DNA of 64,000 nt from Cellulosilyticum lentocellum DSM 5427 (lineage in GTDB: Bacteria; Bacillota; Clostridia; Lachnospirales; Cellulosilyticaceae). The notes beneath the pieces were generated by a model. That model was not told the DNA's origin. It saw only the letters and a program-made list of their open reading frames with translations, and made no database searches. Both the position numbers and the translations under genes were made by a program. This document shows, piece after piece, positions 39,108 to 48,792 of this stretch (its first letter is position 1; each line of letters opens with the position of its first letter). The stretch lies in contig NC_015275.1 in assembly GCF_000178835.2 (NCBI RefSeq), positions 3,873,001-3,937,000 of the forward strand, in the 5' to 3' direction.

Positions 39108-41045
39108 CTAGAAGTTTCCTAATTTAAAAATAGTCGTTTCATAAATACCATCTATTGTATTCATAATTTTAGCCGAAGCTTGATAGGCTTGTTGGTATTT
39201 AATAAGGCTTGTAAATTCTTCTGTTAAGTCCACTTGAGATACAGATAAACGCTGATTTTTAATAATACCCGTTACAGACTCTTGTGTACTTTGATACATA
39301 AGGGCTTCTTGAGCATTAATACCTAGTTCACTAAAGATAGAGGCCATATAGTCTTTTGGGTCTCCTTCTTTAAACATTTTAGAGTTATCCTTTTGATTAG
39401 ATAAAGCTCTAAACAAGTCGCTACCTGACTCTTCATCAGCACCATATGTTGATCTCATATTACTTGCATTTTCATATATTTCTTTAGATATCGTAATATT
39501 AGTCGCTGTCATTTTACTGTAGTTATTTCCTACTAGATCCTCTCCAGTAGCAGGCATCCCTGTACTACTACCTGTGGAATAAGAAAACAATTTATATTTG
39601 GTAGTATATTTGTTTCCTATTTCTTCTAGTTCGCCTGCTGATAAACCTGCTATTTCGTTCTTATCTTCATCATAGCATTTAACTATCTTTCCAGATTCAT
39701 CTCTTTCTATGTAAGCAACTTCCTTGCCGCCATAGGTTAATCCTCCAGCAATCATAATCGTACCATCTTTATCTTTGCTATATTCATCATTCATAGTTTG
39801 GGCAAACTGTCTAACATAGCCATTTAAGCGGCTTATATAATAAGGTATCCCATTATAAGTAACCTCTGAGGATTCTGCTGTTCCACAGCCATCCCTCAGG
39901 TCAATAAGCCCTTTTAATTCTCCTGATAAATTAGCATTTCCCATATCAAAGGATAGCCCGTTTTGCCAAATAACATTGTAGAGACCATCTACATCTTCTA
40001 CATTAAACTTGCCATCTCCAGCAGTCTTAATCTCAGTAGAAAAGTCCGGATTTACTTTTAAAACATCAATCTTGCCTTCAAGCGGGCTATTATATGTAAT
40101 ACTTCCATTCGCATCTATAGTACATTCCGGTGTTAAGTCTGTTAACTTTTTTTGCTCTAACTTAATTTGTTCATTTATTTTAGTTATTTCGTCGACTGTT
40201 AAACCACCGTTATTTAACTTCTCATACAAGCCGGATAATGTATTAACGATATCATCTATTTTCTGTTCCTTTTCCCCTCTTACTTCTACACCTAGCGTAT
40301 TCAGATTCAAGTGGTCCACAAAGGTTTGTCCTGCTATTTTTACAGAAAAGGTTTTAAGTACTTTACCCTCTACTACTTTCTCTTCTTCTTTGGCTTCTAC
40401 GTTAATAAGTTCTGATAATCTATCAATACAAACATCTCTCTCATCTCTAAAACTATTGGCATCATCACCATAAATCTCAGCTTGGAAAATCTGACTGTTA
40501 AGGTTCTGAATACGAGTACCTAAAATATTAATTTCGTCCACAGTTGCCTTAATTTCATAGTTAAGATTTTGTTGATAACCTGTAAGTGCTGTAGATATAT
40601 TAGAATAATACTTCCCAAAGCTAATAAGATTCTCTCTAACAGATACCTTAGCTGCACCTGAAGTAGGATCTTTACTTACTTCATCAAAGGAGTTAAACAA
40701 ATCATTAAATACCTTTGTAAAACCAGCATCACTTGGTTCTCCAAAAGCACCTTCAATAAGAGAATTTTGTGTTACTTTAATATTGTATTCTCCTAATTTG
40801 GGATTTTGCGTCCACAATTTAAGGTCTAAGTAAGAATCTCTCACCCTAGTAACGTTAGTTGTCATAACCCCTGTTCCAGTCATTCCTACTCCAAAACCAC
40901 TTAAAGGCGTATCTGCTCTTTGTCCAAGTATCTGCCTTGAATAACCATCTGTAGAGGCATTGGTAATATTATTAGAGGTCACATGGAGCCCTCTTTGCGC
41001 TGCAAACAATCCACTTAATGCTACATTAAATTCAAAAAAAGCCAT
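39108..41045 (-). CDS. flgK: flagellar hook-associated protein FlgK (HAP1), second copy
   Basis: This protein of about 645 residues has the FlgK N-terminus FEFNVALSGLFAAQRGLHVTSNNITNASTDGYSRQ, quoted in part as GLHVTSNNITNASTDGYSRQ, and a C-terminus SVTGIIKNQRLSVSQVDLT ... ALIKYQQAYQASAKIM-type segment. The ATG at 41045 has GAGGAGG 6 bases upstream; an ATG 6 bases earlier is too close to it. It lies 12 bases after a different flgK copy and before flgL. Confidence 0.92.
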   Translation of the reverse strand: MAFFEFNVALSGLFAAQRGLHVTSNNITNASTDGYSRQILGQRADTPLSGFGVGMTGTGVMTTNVTRVRDSYLDLKLWTQNPKLGEYNIKVTQNSLIEGAFGEPSDAGFTKVFNDLFNSFDEVSKDPTSGAAKVSVRENLISFGKYYSNISTALTGYQQNLNYEIKATVDEINILGTRIQNLNSQIFQAEIYGDDANSFRDERDVCIDRLSELINVEAKEEEKVVEGKVLKTFSVKIAGQTFVDHLNLNTLGVEVRGEKEQKIDDIVNTLSGLYEKLNNGGLTVDEITKINEQIKLEQKKLTDLTPECTIDANGSITYNSPLEGKIDVLKVNPDFSTEIKTAGDGKFNVEDVDGLYNVIWQNGLSFDMGNANLSGELKGLIDLRDGCGTAESSEVTYNGIPYYISRLNGYVRQFAQTMNDEYSKDKDGTIMIAGGLTYGGKEVAYIERDESGKIVKCYDEDKNEIAGLSAGELEEIGNKYTTKYKLFSYSTGSSTGMPATGEDLVGNNYSKMTATNITISKEIYENASNMRSTYGADEESGSDLFRALSNQKDNSKMFKEGDPKDYMASIFSELGINAQEALMYQSTQESVTGIIKNQRLSVSQVDLTEEFTSLIKYQQAYQASAKIMNTIDGIYETTIFKLGNF

Positions 41046-41057
41046 TGCCATCCTCCT

Positions 41058-42737
41058 CTACATTTTATTAATAATCGTGTCTAGCATACCATCTAGCATA
41101 GTAATCATACGAGCTGATGCATTGTATGCATATTGGTATTTAAGCATATTAGCGAATTCTTCATCCTGAGAAACACCACCCATGGCTTGTCTTTCATTCT
41201 GGATGTTAAGAATGCTCGTTTGCCTAGACTTAGCTACTGCACTATAATTACTACCATCCGTTCCTATATCCGTAACAAATTCTGAATAAAAACTTATGAT
41301 GCTTACCTTCTTATAATTAGGTGCACCTTTCTCACTTCTATCACTATACCATTCTCTTGTTTTACCCCACTCGCTCAGAAACTCTGTTACTTTACTACTA
41401 TCACCTACATTATTAGAAGCACCTTCAGTACTTACTGTTCCTAATTTATTATAACCACCATTAGCTAGAAGTTCTGGATTTACTTGAATATTTCCAGTTG
41501 TCATAGCTTTATTAGCTGCTTTTTCATATGCCTGCTGTGCTGCTTCCTTCTGATCCTCTGTAGATGTCGGATCATTTAGAACTGTCTCTAGATTCTTCTT
41601 AGCTGCTTCATATTCCTGGGTAGATATAATAGGTACAAAAACAGGAACGCCTGCTTTTCCTTCATGACTACCGATTCCAGTCCCATCAAAGCAACTATTT
41701 ACTGTTTCAACTAATACCCCTGTAAAATCACTTAACATCTTTTGAATTTTAGGAATAATAAAGCTATTACCTGGTTCATCTACACTAAAATTATCATTAA
41801 AAGCAATATCTTCCCACTTGGTATCTTCAGTTACGTAGTTATTCCCTCTAGAAATAAGTAATGCTTTTAATTTTCCTGTATCATTGCCTTTTACTGATGT
41901 AACTGTCTCATCAAAGCGGTAGACATCACTATTGGTATCAGACCATACTGGCTTAACAAAAACACTCTTTGTATCTGCTTCTTCTAGCTTCATAGTAGCT
42001 GTGAAAGGCCCATCCACAACAAGGTGATTCTCAAACTTCACAACTACCTTGCTTCCCACCTCTTCATGATAAGTAACTTTACCATATTCAGAAAGCTCAT
42101 CTAAAAGATTATTTCTTTGGTCTCTGTAATCATTAGCATTATCACCATTTACTTCTGCTCTACTAATAATATCATTATATTCTTTTATTCCCTCAATAAT
42201 CTGATTGATTCTATTAACAGAACTAATAACTTCTTTATTTGTATTAGCCTGGAACTTATCTAGCGAATCTGAAATATCATTAATCTTTTTAATAAGTACA
42301 TTAGCTGCAGAAATAAAACTTTGTCTCTCTTCTACACCATTTGGCGTTGTATTGAGCTTTTGTGTTTGTGACCAAAAGTTATTAAGCAATTTTGTGACAC
42401 CTTCACCATAAGGCTCATCTAAAATGGCTTCTATTTCGGCAATAGTAGAATTTTGAGTCTGATAATAAGTTAAAACTGAGTTCTCTGTTCTTAACCTTTT
42501 ATCCGCTAATTCATTCCTAATTTGTCTAATCTCATCTTGGGTTACGCCTAACCCTACTTGTAAATATCGACTTCCACGATTCCCTATCACTAAATAATCT
42601 GATTCTGATTGAAGAAGCTGTTGTCTTGTATAGCCTTCAGTGTTCACATTAGACAAGTTATGTCCTGTAACTTGAAGCCCCTTTTGAGCGGCTGCTAGAC
42701 CTGATACAGCTTTTGTTATACTTGAAATTGATGACAT
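41058..42737 (-). CDS. flgK: flagellar hook-associated protein FlgK (HAP1), first copy
   Basis: This 559-residue FlgK has the N-terminus SSITKAVSGLAAAQKGLQVTG, then HNLSNVNTEGYTRQQLLQSE, and a C-terminus with NIQNERQAMGGVSQDEE and LKYQYAYNASARMITMLDGM. The ATG at 42737 has AGAGGTG upstream. It is in tandem with a second, longer flgK that differs strongly outside the ends. Which of the two builds the junction, or whether both are used, is not visible. Confidence 0.92.
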   Translation of the reverse strand: MSSISSITKAVSGLAAAQKGLQVTGHNLSNVNTEGYTRQQLLQSESDYLVIGNRGSRYLQVGLGVTQDEIRQIRNELADKRLRTENSVLTYYQTQNSTIAEIEAILDEPYGEGVTKLLNNFWSQTQKLNTTPNGVEERQSFISAANVLIKKINDISDSLDKFQANTNKEVISSVNRINQIIEGIKEYNDIISRAEVNGDNANDYRDQRNNLLDELSEYGKVTYHEEVGSKVVVKFENHLVVDGPFTATMKLEEADTKSVFVKPVWSDTNSDVYRFDETVTSVKGNDTGKLKALLISRGNNYVTEDTKWEDIAFNDNFSVDEPGNSFIIPKIQKMLSDFTGVLVETVNSCFDGTGIGSHEGKAGVPVFVPIISTQEYEAAKKNLETVLNDPTSTEDQKEAAQQAYEKAANKAMTTGNIQVNPELLANGGYNKLGTVSTEGASNNVGDSSKVTEFLSEWGKTREWYSDRSEKGAPNYKKVSIISFYSEFVTDIGTDGSNYSAVAKSRQTSILNIQNERQAMGGVSQDEEFANMLKYQYAYNASARMITMLDGMLDTIINKM

Positions 42738-42749
42738 ATGCACTCACCT

Positions 42750-43262
42750 CTACTGCTTTTTATCAAAAATACTTTGTTGTCTTTCCATGCTCATGTCTTC
42801 GCCCGGTCTATTATAGTTTCCGACATGACTAAATCCTTTGGTGCTACCGATCGCATTAATTGTGAAGTCTACTAATTCTAACGATTGATTAAGTAAGGCC
42901 TTATTAAGTTCACTTTGATTTTTTAAATTACTTAATAATTCTCTAATCTCTCCCCTTAATACAGCTAGTTTTTTCCCAACTTCACTTTCATTTCCTAATT
43001 TATCAATAATACGCGTTACTGTAACATCTTTATAGTCCATTCCCGTTACAATAGCGATATCCTTCATTAAACTTTCTCTCTTTTTATCTAATACCCCTAG
43101 TCTACCAACAAACTGTTCTTCTGTCTTAACGACTTCATCTAAGAATTCTAGATTCTTATTTACAACAGCAGTTTCTGTATAGGTAGCTAATGTGTTTAAG
43201 CCTTCATAACATTCTTTCTGTTCTTCCAAAACGTCAATTAGCTCATATATTATCCCTGCCAT
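42750..43262 (-). CDS. flgN: FlgN-type chaperone
   Basis: This 170-residue helical protein is between flgM and flgK, where FlgN, the export chaperone for FlgK and FlgL, is expected. It reads MAGIIYELIDVLEEQKECYEGL, then VVKTEEQFVGRLGVLDKKRESL and a C-terminal polar tail (SFSHVGNYNRPG-like). I chose the ATG at 43262; a TTG 27 bases earlier overlaps flgM. Confidence 0.88.
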   Translation of the reverse strand: MAGIIYELIDVLEEQKECYEGLNTLATYTETAVVNKNLEFLDEVVKTEEQFVGRLGVLDKKRESLMKDIAIVTGMDYKDVTVTRIIDKLGNESEVGKKLAVLRGEIRELLSNLKNQSELNKALLNQSLELVDFTINAIGSTKGFSHVGNYNRPGEDMSMERQQSIFDKKQ

Positions 43263-43272
43263 AGCTTTTACC

Positions 43273-43554
43273 TTATCCTTTAATATCAAATTGTGACATT
43301 ATCTTTTCAGCCACTTCTTCAGACTTAACATTATAAGTACCTGACTTGATTTGTTCTTTAAGGCTTTCTACCTTGTCTTTTCTAATTTCCGGCGCTTCTA
43401 AAGCCATTTTATAAACACTACCAAACTCTTTAGCAATACTAGAAAATTCTACTTGATCTTTACTTGATACTGAATTTATTTTTTTAGTTGGAGTCACCTT
43501 TTGACTTTTATAAGCTTCATACGCCCTACTAATTGGATCTATTCTCATGGTCAT
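43273..43554 (-). CDS. flgM: anti-sigma-D factor FlgM
   Basis: This 93-residue protein starts MTMRIDPISRAYEAYKSQK. Its C-terminal sigma-binding part contains VEFSSIAKEFG, VESLKEQIKSGTYNVKSEEVAEKI, the FlgM signature. It holds sigma-D inactive until the hook is complete. It is first in the operon behind a sigma-D promoter, giving the usual feedback. The ribosome site is GGAGAG. Confidence 0.93.
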   Translation of the reverse strand: MTMRIDPISRAYEAYKSQKVTPTKKINSVSSKDQVEFSSIAKEFGSVYKMALEAPEIRKDKVESLKEQIKSGTYNVKSEEVAEKIMSQFDIKG

Positions 43555-43591
43555 CCCTCTCTCCTTCTCACATTATTTTCTTCTGTATATT

Positions 43592-43618
43592 ATATCGGTC
43601 CTTATTTTCGCTTCATTA
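43592..43618 (-). promoter_or_regulatory. sigma-D promoter of flgM-flgN-flgK-flgK-flgL
   Basis: TAAT (43615-43618), 15 bases, ACCGATAT (43592-43599). The -10 is nearly perfect; the -35 has one change. It lies about 38 bases before flgM. Confidence 0.8.
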
Positions 43619-43670
43619 ATATTATTTTTCATTCTGCTCATTAAAAATATATTGTTCTATTCTTTTTTAT

Positions 43671-43737
43671 AAAAAAAGCTGTCTATTTCTCATGGCTATT
43701 CAACAATAGATTGATGGCCTAAGAGGCATATGACAGC
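43671..43737 (-). terminator. branched terminator after the YvyF-like gene
   Basis: An outer stem GCTGTC/GACAGC encloses two small hairpins, GCCT-CTT-AGGC and CTATT-GTTG-AATAG, and is followed by seven T. This predicts a three-way junction rather than a simple stem. It closes the recD2-comF-yvyF transcript and precedes the flgM promoter. Confidence 0.65.
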
Positions 43738-43758
43738 ATTACAATACAAAGCTTCTAT

Positions 43759-44184
43759 CTAGCGTCTAATAGAGTCTGATTTTAAAAATCTCATTTTTTC
43801 TCTAGTATCAGCAGCAGATGTTTTTTCTGATTTTTGGTTAGATAAAGCTTTCTTAGCTTCATTTAAATGATTAGTTAGCTCGCCTTTACAATTACTACAA
43901 AAGCGACCCGAAGTAATTTTTCTTCCACACATCTCGCAGGTTAGGGTAATGGGTGAATCTGGTGATACTTCCAAACGCCCTTGCCTTAAAAACTTTTCAA
44001 TAAGTGTAACGGATACTTCTGTTTCCTCACTTACTACATGCATACTTTCACCAGGGTTTTCTCTTAAATACGTCTTTACCTTTTGAAACATGTCTTCTTC
44101 TAATTGCTTACATCTTGGACAAATCTCTGGTCCAGCAATATATTGAAATATCTTTTTGCAGTTTTTACATACTTTAACATCCAT
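43759..44184 (-). CDS. yvyF: YvyF-like flagellar-operon zinc-ribbon protein
   Basis: This 141-residue protein has an N-terminal zinc ribbon (CKNCKKIF ... CPRCKQ), a central helical HTH-like segment (SMHVVSEETEVSVTLIEKFLRQGRLE) and a second zinc ribbon (CEMCGRK ... CSNCKGEL). It matches the family found between comF and flgM in Firmicutes flagellar clusters, thought to be regulatory. The ATG at 44184 has GGAGGG upstream. It lies 17 bases after comF. Confidence 0.83.
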   Translation of the reverse strand: MDVKVCKNCKKIFQYIAGPEICPRCKQLEEDMFQKVKTYLRENPGESMHVVSEETEVSVTLIEKFLRQGRLEVSPDSPITLTCEMCGRKITSGRFCSNCKGELTNHLNEAKKALSNQKSEKTSAADTREKMRFLKSDSIRR

Positions 44185-44201
44185 TTGAATCCCTCCTATT
44201 T

Positions 44202-44918
44202 TTACCCACCAATACATACCACCAACAAATAAAATTCTGCATCTTTCATGGCGTACTCTTGTTTTAGGATTTTTATACATTCTTTGGCTGTACTGCCTGT
44301 TGTATATATATCGTCAACAATAGCTACTCGCCTTAGCTGTGGTAATGTGAATTTCTGATTAATAGCAATACTTCCTTTAACATTTTTATTTCTTTGTTCT
44401 TTAGTGCATTCTGCCTGCGGCTTAGTATCTCTGGTTCTTAGTAAACAATCATATGTGGGAATGTCAGTAAGCAAAGTCATTTCTCTAGCCAAGTCCTTTG
44501 CTTGATTAAATCCTCTTTTTTTAGCCCTTGAAGGTGCTAGAGGCACCGGAATAAAAGCATCTAACTCTAATATAGCTGTAACCACCAAATCATTTACGAA
44601 TAAATCAGCATAACCTTTTGCATATCTTCTAATCCCACGATATTTCCATCTCAGGACAGCTTTTCTATAATGATCGCAGTACGGAAATAATCCTATAGTA
44701 CGCTTTACCATGGAATCTTCTTCCTCTTTACAGCACAAGCAACCTTCGTATTCTATCTTGTATGGCCTACCGCACCTATTGCATAGGTTTTCTTTTAATA
44801 AGTGACTATAACACCTGTCGCATAATACTTCTTTTGTTTCTGCAGAAAGTAACTTTCTGCATATCGTGCATTTATCAGGGTAAATAAGCTTTTTTAATCG
44901 TCCTAGGAATTCATCCAT
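44202..44918 (-). CDS. comF: ComF family phosphoribosyltransferase-fold protein
   Basis: This 238-residue protein has an N-terminal zinc-binding cysteine set (CTICRK, CDRC, CNRCGRPY, CLCC) and a C-terminal PRTase fold with the PRPP loop VAIVDDIYTTGSTAKEC. IPVPLAPSRAKKRGFNQAKDLAREM is a ComF hallmark. It is linked to DNA uptake in competent bacteria; the natural role in clostridia is unclear. It is between recD2 and yvyF, a common clostridial order. Confidence 0.92.
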   Translation of the reverse strand: MDEFLGRLKKLIYPDKCTICRKLLSAETKEVLCDRCYSHLLKENLCNRCGRPYKIEYEGCLCCKEEEDSMVKRTIGLFPYCDHYRKAVLRWKYRGIRRYAKGYADLFVNDLVVTAILELDAFIPVPLAPSRAKKRGFNQAKDLAREMTLLTDIPTYDCLLRTRDTKPQAECTKEQRNKNVKGSIAINQKFTLPQLRRVAIVDDIYTTGSTAKECIKILKQEYAMKDAEFYLLVVCIGG

Positions 44919-44957
44919 TAAAGACCTCCATCTCCCCCATTAGCATCATATAAGGTG

Positions 44958-47231
44958 TTACAACATGACTGCAAGGTGCTTAGCAAGACTTGAATAACGT
45001 TCTATTTCTTTATTGTTATCCACCATACGTTCCATAGTTTCAGTAAGTCCTACACCTACTACCATTTTTTTAGCACGAGTTACTGCTGTATATAATAAAT
45101 TCCTATTGAGAAGCATAGGTGGCCCACTATGAATAGGTAAAATGACTACTGGATACTCGCTTCCTTGAGATTTATGGATGGTAATAGCATAAGCTAACTC
45201 TAGTTCATCTAATTGGTTAAACTCATATTCTACTACTTTTAAATCATCAAAAGTAACTACTAATAATTCTGCTTCTTCTTTAATACTGGTAATAATCCCA
45301 CAATCTCCATTAAATACACCTGTTCCCTCGTCTATAGGCATACCACTTTTACCTAATATTTTCCAAGGTGTGTTATAATTATTTTTGATTTGCATCACTT
45401 TATCACCTTCTCTAAATAAGGTGCCTCTGTATTCTTTCTCAGGTTTCAATTGATGATGTGGATTCAAGGCTTCTTGAACAGCTTTATTAAGTTCGTTAAC
45501 GCCAACTACTCCCTTACGCATAGGTGCCAAAATTTGAATATCTTTCAGGCTATCAAAGCCCTGGTATTTAGGCAATCTGGTTGTAATCAGCTCTATAATA
45601 GTCTCTTTAACTTCTTCTTGCATACTACGTTTCATATAGAAGAAATCTGTTCCTTTTTCATTACATATAGGATATTCACCTTTATTAATACGGTGAGCAT
45701 TCATAACAATAGCACTCTTAGAAGCTTGTCTAAAAATCTGTACTAATCTTACTGTTGAAATCCTGCCACTTTTAATAATATCTTTTAAGACATTTCCTGC
45801 TCCTACAGACGGTAGCTGGTCTGCATCTCCAATAAGTACTAAGCGTTGTCCTTCCACTACAGCTTTCATCAAAGCATGCATCAAAGTAATATCTACCATC
45901 GACATCTCATCTACTACAATAACATCCGCCTCTAATGGATTTTCTTCATTACGACTAAACATTTGCTTATTGGCATCTTCTCTCATGTAATTAATTTCTA
46001 AAAGTCTATGAATTGTCTGTGCTTCCATACCAGTGGCTTCACTCATGCGTTTAGCTGCTCTTCCAGTAGGTGCAGCTAAGAGCACATCTTCACCAGCTTT
46101 TTCTAGCATGTGTAAAATAGCATTAATCGTAGTAGTCTTTCCTGTTCCTGGCCCTCCTGTAATCACAGTCACCCCTTGAGTAAGTACTTGTCTAACAGCT
46201 TCTTTTTGTTCTTCTACTAATTCAATTTTTAGTTCCTTTTGTGTATTAATCAGCTCTTTTTCTACATCTAACTGACTATCTGCTTGATACAGAGCAGCTA
46301 AATCAATAAGTTTTCTAGCTACAGCCTGTTCACTGTAATAAAGATATGAAAGGAATATGCAAGGTACCTCATCGTAATTCTTAATAATAATTTGTTTAGA
46401 TAAGGTAAGTTCTAAAAGTGCATTTTCAAGTAATGGATGCTCATATTCATCTGCTTGTACATAATCATTATATTCATTTGGTAGTAATAGTTTCATGGCT
46501 TCTTCTAACAATTTATTTCTAGGGACATAAGTATGTCCATTAGCTGAAAAACTATTAAGTACATATAAAATACCTGTTTTTATACGATGAGGGTCATCTC
46601 TTGCTATCCCCACCTTAAAAGCAATCTCATCTGCTTTCTTAAAGCCAATACCAAATATATCATCCACTAAACGATAAGGCGTATTCTTAACGACCTCTGT
46701 AGTCTTATCTTTATACTGCTTATATATTTTAATCGCATAAGTAGGTGTAATCCCATATTCTTGTAAAAATAGCATAGCACGTCTCAATTCATACTGGGTA
46801 TGAAAAATTTCTCCGATTTCTTGTGCTTTTTTTTCACTAATGCCACTTACTTGAGCAAGTACGAGTGGTTCTTCCTCAATTATTCTAAAAGTATCTAACC
46901 CAAAATGCTTGACAATTTTCTTTGCTGTCTTGGCCCCTATGCCTTTAATAACACCAGAAGCTAGATATTTTTCCATTCCTTGTACTGTCTTAGGCATACT
47001 TCTCTCTAGCATTTCTACTCTTATTTGCCTTCCATATATGGGATGTGTGCTCCAGCTTCCTACAATTTTAACTTCTTCTCCGGCATAAATACCTGCCATT
47101 TCTCCCACGCAAGAAAGCTCTTCTCCTTCGTACTCTATGGTACAAACAGTATAACCATTTTCTGCATTTTGATAAATTATATCTTCTATTGTCGCTTCTA
47201 AAACCACTTGTTCGCTCAATTTATTCACCAC
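44958..47231 (-). CDS. recD2: RecD2-type 5'-3' DNA helicase
   Basis: This 757-residue SF1B helicase has an N-terminal OB-like region, helix-hairpin-helix segments (VIKGIGAKTAKKIVKHFG, SGISEKKAQEIG), a Walker A GGPGTGKTTTI near residue 360, VIVDEMSMVD (Walker B), and a C-terminal AYAITIHKSQGSEYPVVIL and NLLYTAVTRAKK. The presence of a long N-terminal part without RecBC neighbours fits RecD2. The start is GTG at 47231 or 47228. It lies first in an operon with comF and yvyF. Confidence 0.94.
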   Translation of the reverse strand: MVNKLSEQVVLEATIEDIIYQNAENGYTVCTIEYEGEELSCVGEMAGIYAGEEVKIVGSWSTHPIYGRQIRVEMLERSMPKTVQGMEKYLASGVIKGIGAKTAKKIVKHFGLDTFRIIEEEPLVLAQVSGISEKKAQEIGEIFHTQYELRRAMLFLQEYGITPTYAIKIYKQYKDKTTEVVKNTPYRLVDDIFGIGFKKADEIAFKVGIARDDPHRIKTGILYVLNSFSANGHTYVPRNKLLEEAMKLLLPNEYNDYVQADEYEHPLLENALLELTLSKQIIIKNYDEVPCIFLSYLYYSEQAVARKLIDLAALYQADSQLDVEKELINTQKELKIELVEEQKEAVRQVLTQGVTVITGGPGTGKTTTINAILHMLEKAGEDVLLAAPTGRAAKRMSEATGMEAQTIHRLLEINYMREDANKQMFSRNEENPLEADVIVVDEMSMVDITLMHALMKAVVEGQRLVLIGDADQLPSVGAGNVLKDIIKSGRISTVRLVQIFRQASKSAIVMNAHRINKGEYPICNEKGTDFFYMKRSMQEEVKETIIELITTRLPKYQGFDSLKDIQILAPMRKGVVGVNELNKAVQEALNPHHQLKPEKEYRGTLFREGDKVMQIKNNYNTPWKILGKSGMPIDEGTGVFNGDCGIITSIKEEAELLVVTFDDLKVVEYEFNQLDELELAYAITIHKSQGSEYPVVILPIHSGPPMLLNRNLLYTAVTRAKKMVVGVGLTETMERMVDNNKEIERYSSLAKHLAVML

Positions 47232-47275
47232 TTTGCTTTCTTATCCATTTATCTTGTCCACAACTTTATTTAAAA

Positions 47276-47304
47276 AGTATAACATATCCACATTTAGGTC
47301 ACAA
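47276..47304 (-). promoter_or_regulatory. sigma-A promoter of recD2
   Basis: TTGTGA (47299-47304), 17 bases, TATACT (47276-47281), with TG one base before the -10. It lies about 45 bases before the GTG start. Confidence 0.78.
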
Positions 47305-47375
47305 TGGCTTACTATTTTATGAAAATTATTGCCTATCTTCTTTTAACTCATACGCATTCAAATTAAATGTAGCAT

Positions 47376-47413
47376 AAAAAATAGGAACCATATACTTAAC
47401 GGTTCCTATTTTT
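47376..47413 (-). terminator. terminator after the lipoprotein gene
   Basis: Arms AAATAGGAACC and GGTTCCTATTT with a loop of about 11 bases, followed by TTTTTT on the minus strand, 31 bases past the stop. Confidence 0.88.
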
Positions 47414-47444
47414 ACTTTGTAGCTTATTCGTTTTCTTACATTTG

Positions 47445-48650
47445 CTATTTTGTAATTTCACATACCAAGCCAAGTTCAGCAAGTTGGTCTACTGAAACAT
47501 ATGATACACCTTTTTTAACAATAGATTTTACAGGCATATTATTTAACTCTTTAATATAAGTTGTTTTTGCTTTACTATCATAACCTACTGTAAGTCCAAC
47601 CTTAGCTAAAGTAGCTTTAAGAGGTACATATGTTACACCTTTTTCAACAATACAATCTTTTTGTGCTACTTCAATAACTTGACTAGGTGTAGCCATAGCC
47701 ATAAGGTCTTCCATAGTGTATACTTTTACACTTGTTGGGAAAGTAATTGCTTTTTTATCTACTTTTTTCACTTCTGATTTTTCAGCTAAGCTAATATCAA
47801 ATTTTTCTTTATCTACTGCTACTTTAATAGCGGCTGACATATCAGCTACATAGCTATCTTTATTGAATGTATAGCTTGCTTTTGCAGTACTACCATTAAT
47901 CATAGGTTTAATCATAGCTTTTGTTTCTGGTCCATAAATAGCTTTTACTTGTGCAAGCACTTCTTTGATTTGGTCATCAGTAAGGCCCATTGCTTTATAA
48001 GTTTCTGTTAGTGTATCAGTTTGTGCATCAACAACTTCTACACAAAAATCAAAGAATGTATCTACTAATTGTGAATCTTTAAGTTCAACAGTATAAGTGT
48101 TATCTTTTTTGATAATTGGAACATCAATTTTAGAATTAGTATAAATATCAAAACTTTGACTTGACAGTTTCGTTATTTGCTCTTTGCTCATTCCTGACAT
48201 TTCCATAGCACTTGTTAAATCAAGAGCTAAATAGTCTTTACTTACATCTACTAATGTTGATGGATCAACACCTGCCATAGCCGCTACATCTTTAATAAAG
48301 CTTGTACTTACATAGAACTTCATACCATCCATATAGAATTTAATAGGTGAAATTTTAAATGGTGCTTTTGTAACGTCAATCTTTTGACCAGAAAATTCAA
48401 CATTCTTAATAGTCATAGTAGCTTCCATCTGTAAGTCTTTACTATTTGAATAACTTACAACTTCTGCATTTGCCTTAAATGATTCTCCTTGATAAGTAAA
48501 GCTTAAGTCTAAATTACTTTTTGTCTCCATCGCTTCCCATGTAGAAACTGTCTTTAACTCATTAATTAGTTCTACACCTTGAGCATTACAACCTACCATA
48601 GTAAACATCATTACAAATGTTACCAATAAGGCTAATACTTTTTTCTTCAT
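47445..48650 (-). CDS. secreted lipoprotein with C-terminal copper-amine-oxidase-like (stalk) domain
   Basis: This 401-residue protein has a lipoprotein signal peptide (MKKKVLALLVTFVMMFTMVGC, lipobox VGC with Cys21). A beta-rich central part of about 270 residues follows, with repeated amphipathic segments. The C-terminal 80 residues resemble the copper-amine-oxidase N-terminal-like repeat: GVTYVPLKATLAKVGLTVGYD, AKTTYIKELN and GVSYVSVDQLAELG. The expected location is the outer membrane leaflet side of the cytoplasmic membrane. The substrate is unknown. It sits alone between recD2 and metK with its own terminator and a possible extended -10 promoter (TATAGT at 48705-48710). Confidence 0.8.
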   Translation of the reverse strand: MKKKVLALLVTFVMMFTMVGCNAQGVELINELKTVSTWEAMETKSNLDLSFTYQGESFKANAEVVSYSNSKDLQMEATMTIKNVEFSGQKIDVTKAPFKISPIKFYMDGMKFYVSTSFIKDVAAMAGVDPSTLVDVSKDYLALDLTSAMEMSGMSKEQITKLSSQSFDIYTNSKIDVPIIKKDNTYTVELKDSQLVDTFFDFCVEVVDAQTDTLTETYKAMGLTDDQIKEVLAQVKAIYGPETKAMIKPMINGSTAKASYTFNKDSYVADMSAAIKVAVDKEKFDISLAEKSEVKKVDKKAITFPTSVKVYTMEDLMAMATPSQVIEVAQKDCIVEKGVTYVPLKATLAKVGLTVGYDSKAKTTYIKELNNMPVKSIVKKGVSYVSVDQLAELGLVCEITK

Positions 48651-48792
48651 TACAAATCCCCTCCATAAACCAAATTAATAAAATATTTTTTATTTATACA
48701 GAATACTATAGCACATTTAGATTTCAATACCACTAGAATTTATGATTAATTAATAATTGTAATGTAGTTGTAATATTAATTCTTGTTCATGC

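Noticed and set aside
40009-40473. Plus-strand open frame of 154 codons inside flgK
   Set aside because: It lies wholly opposite a well-conserved flgK frame with no ribosome site; shadow.
43671-43737. A cyclic di-GMP riboswitch before flgM
   Set aside because: The known GEMM-I/II core sequences are absent and the element lies upstream of the flgM promoter rather than in its transcript. It is kept only as an unusual terminator.
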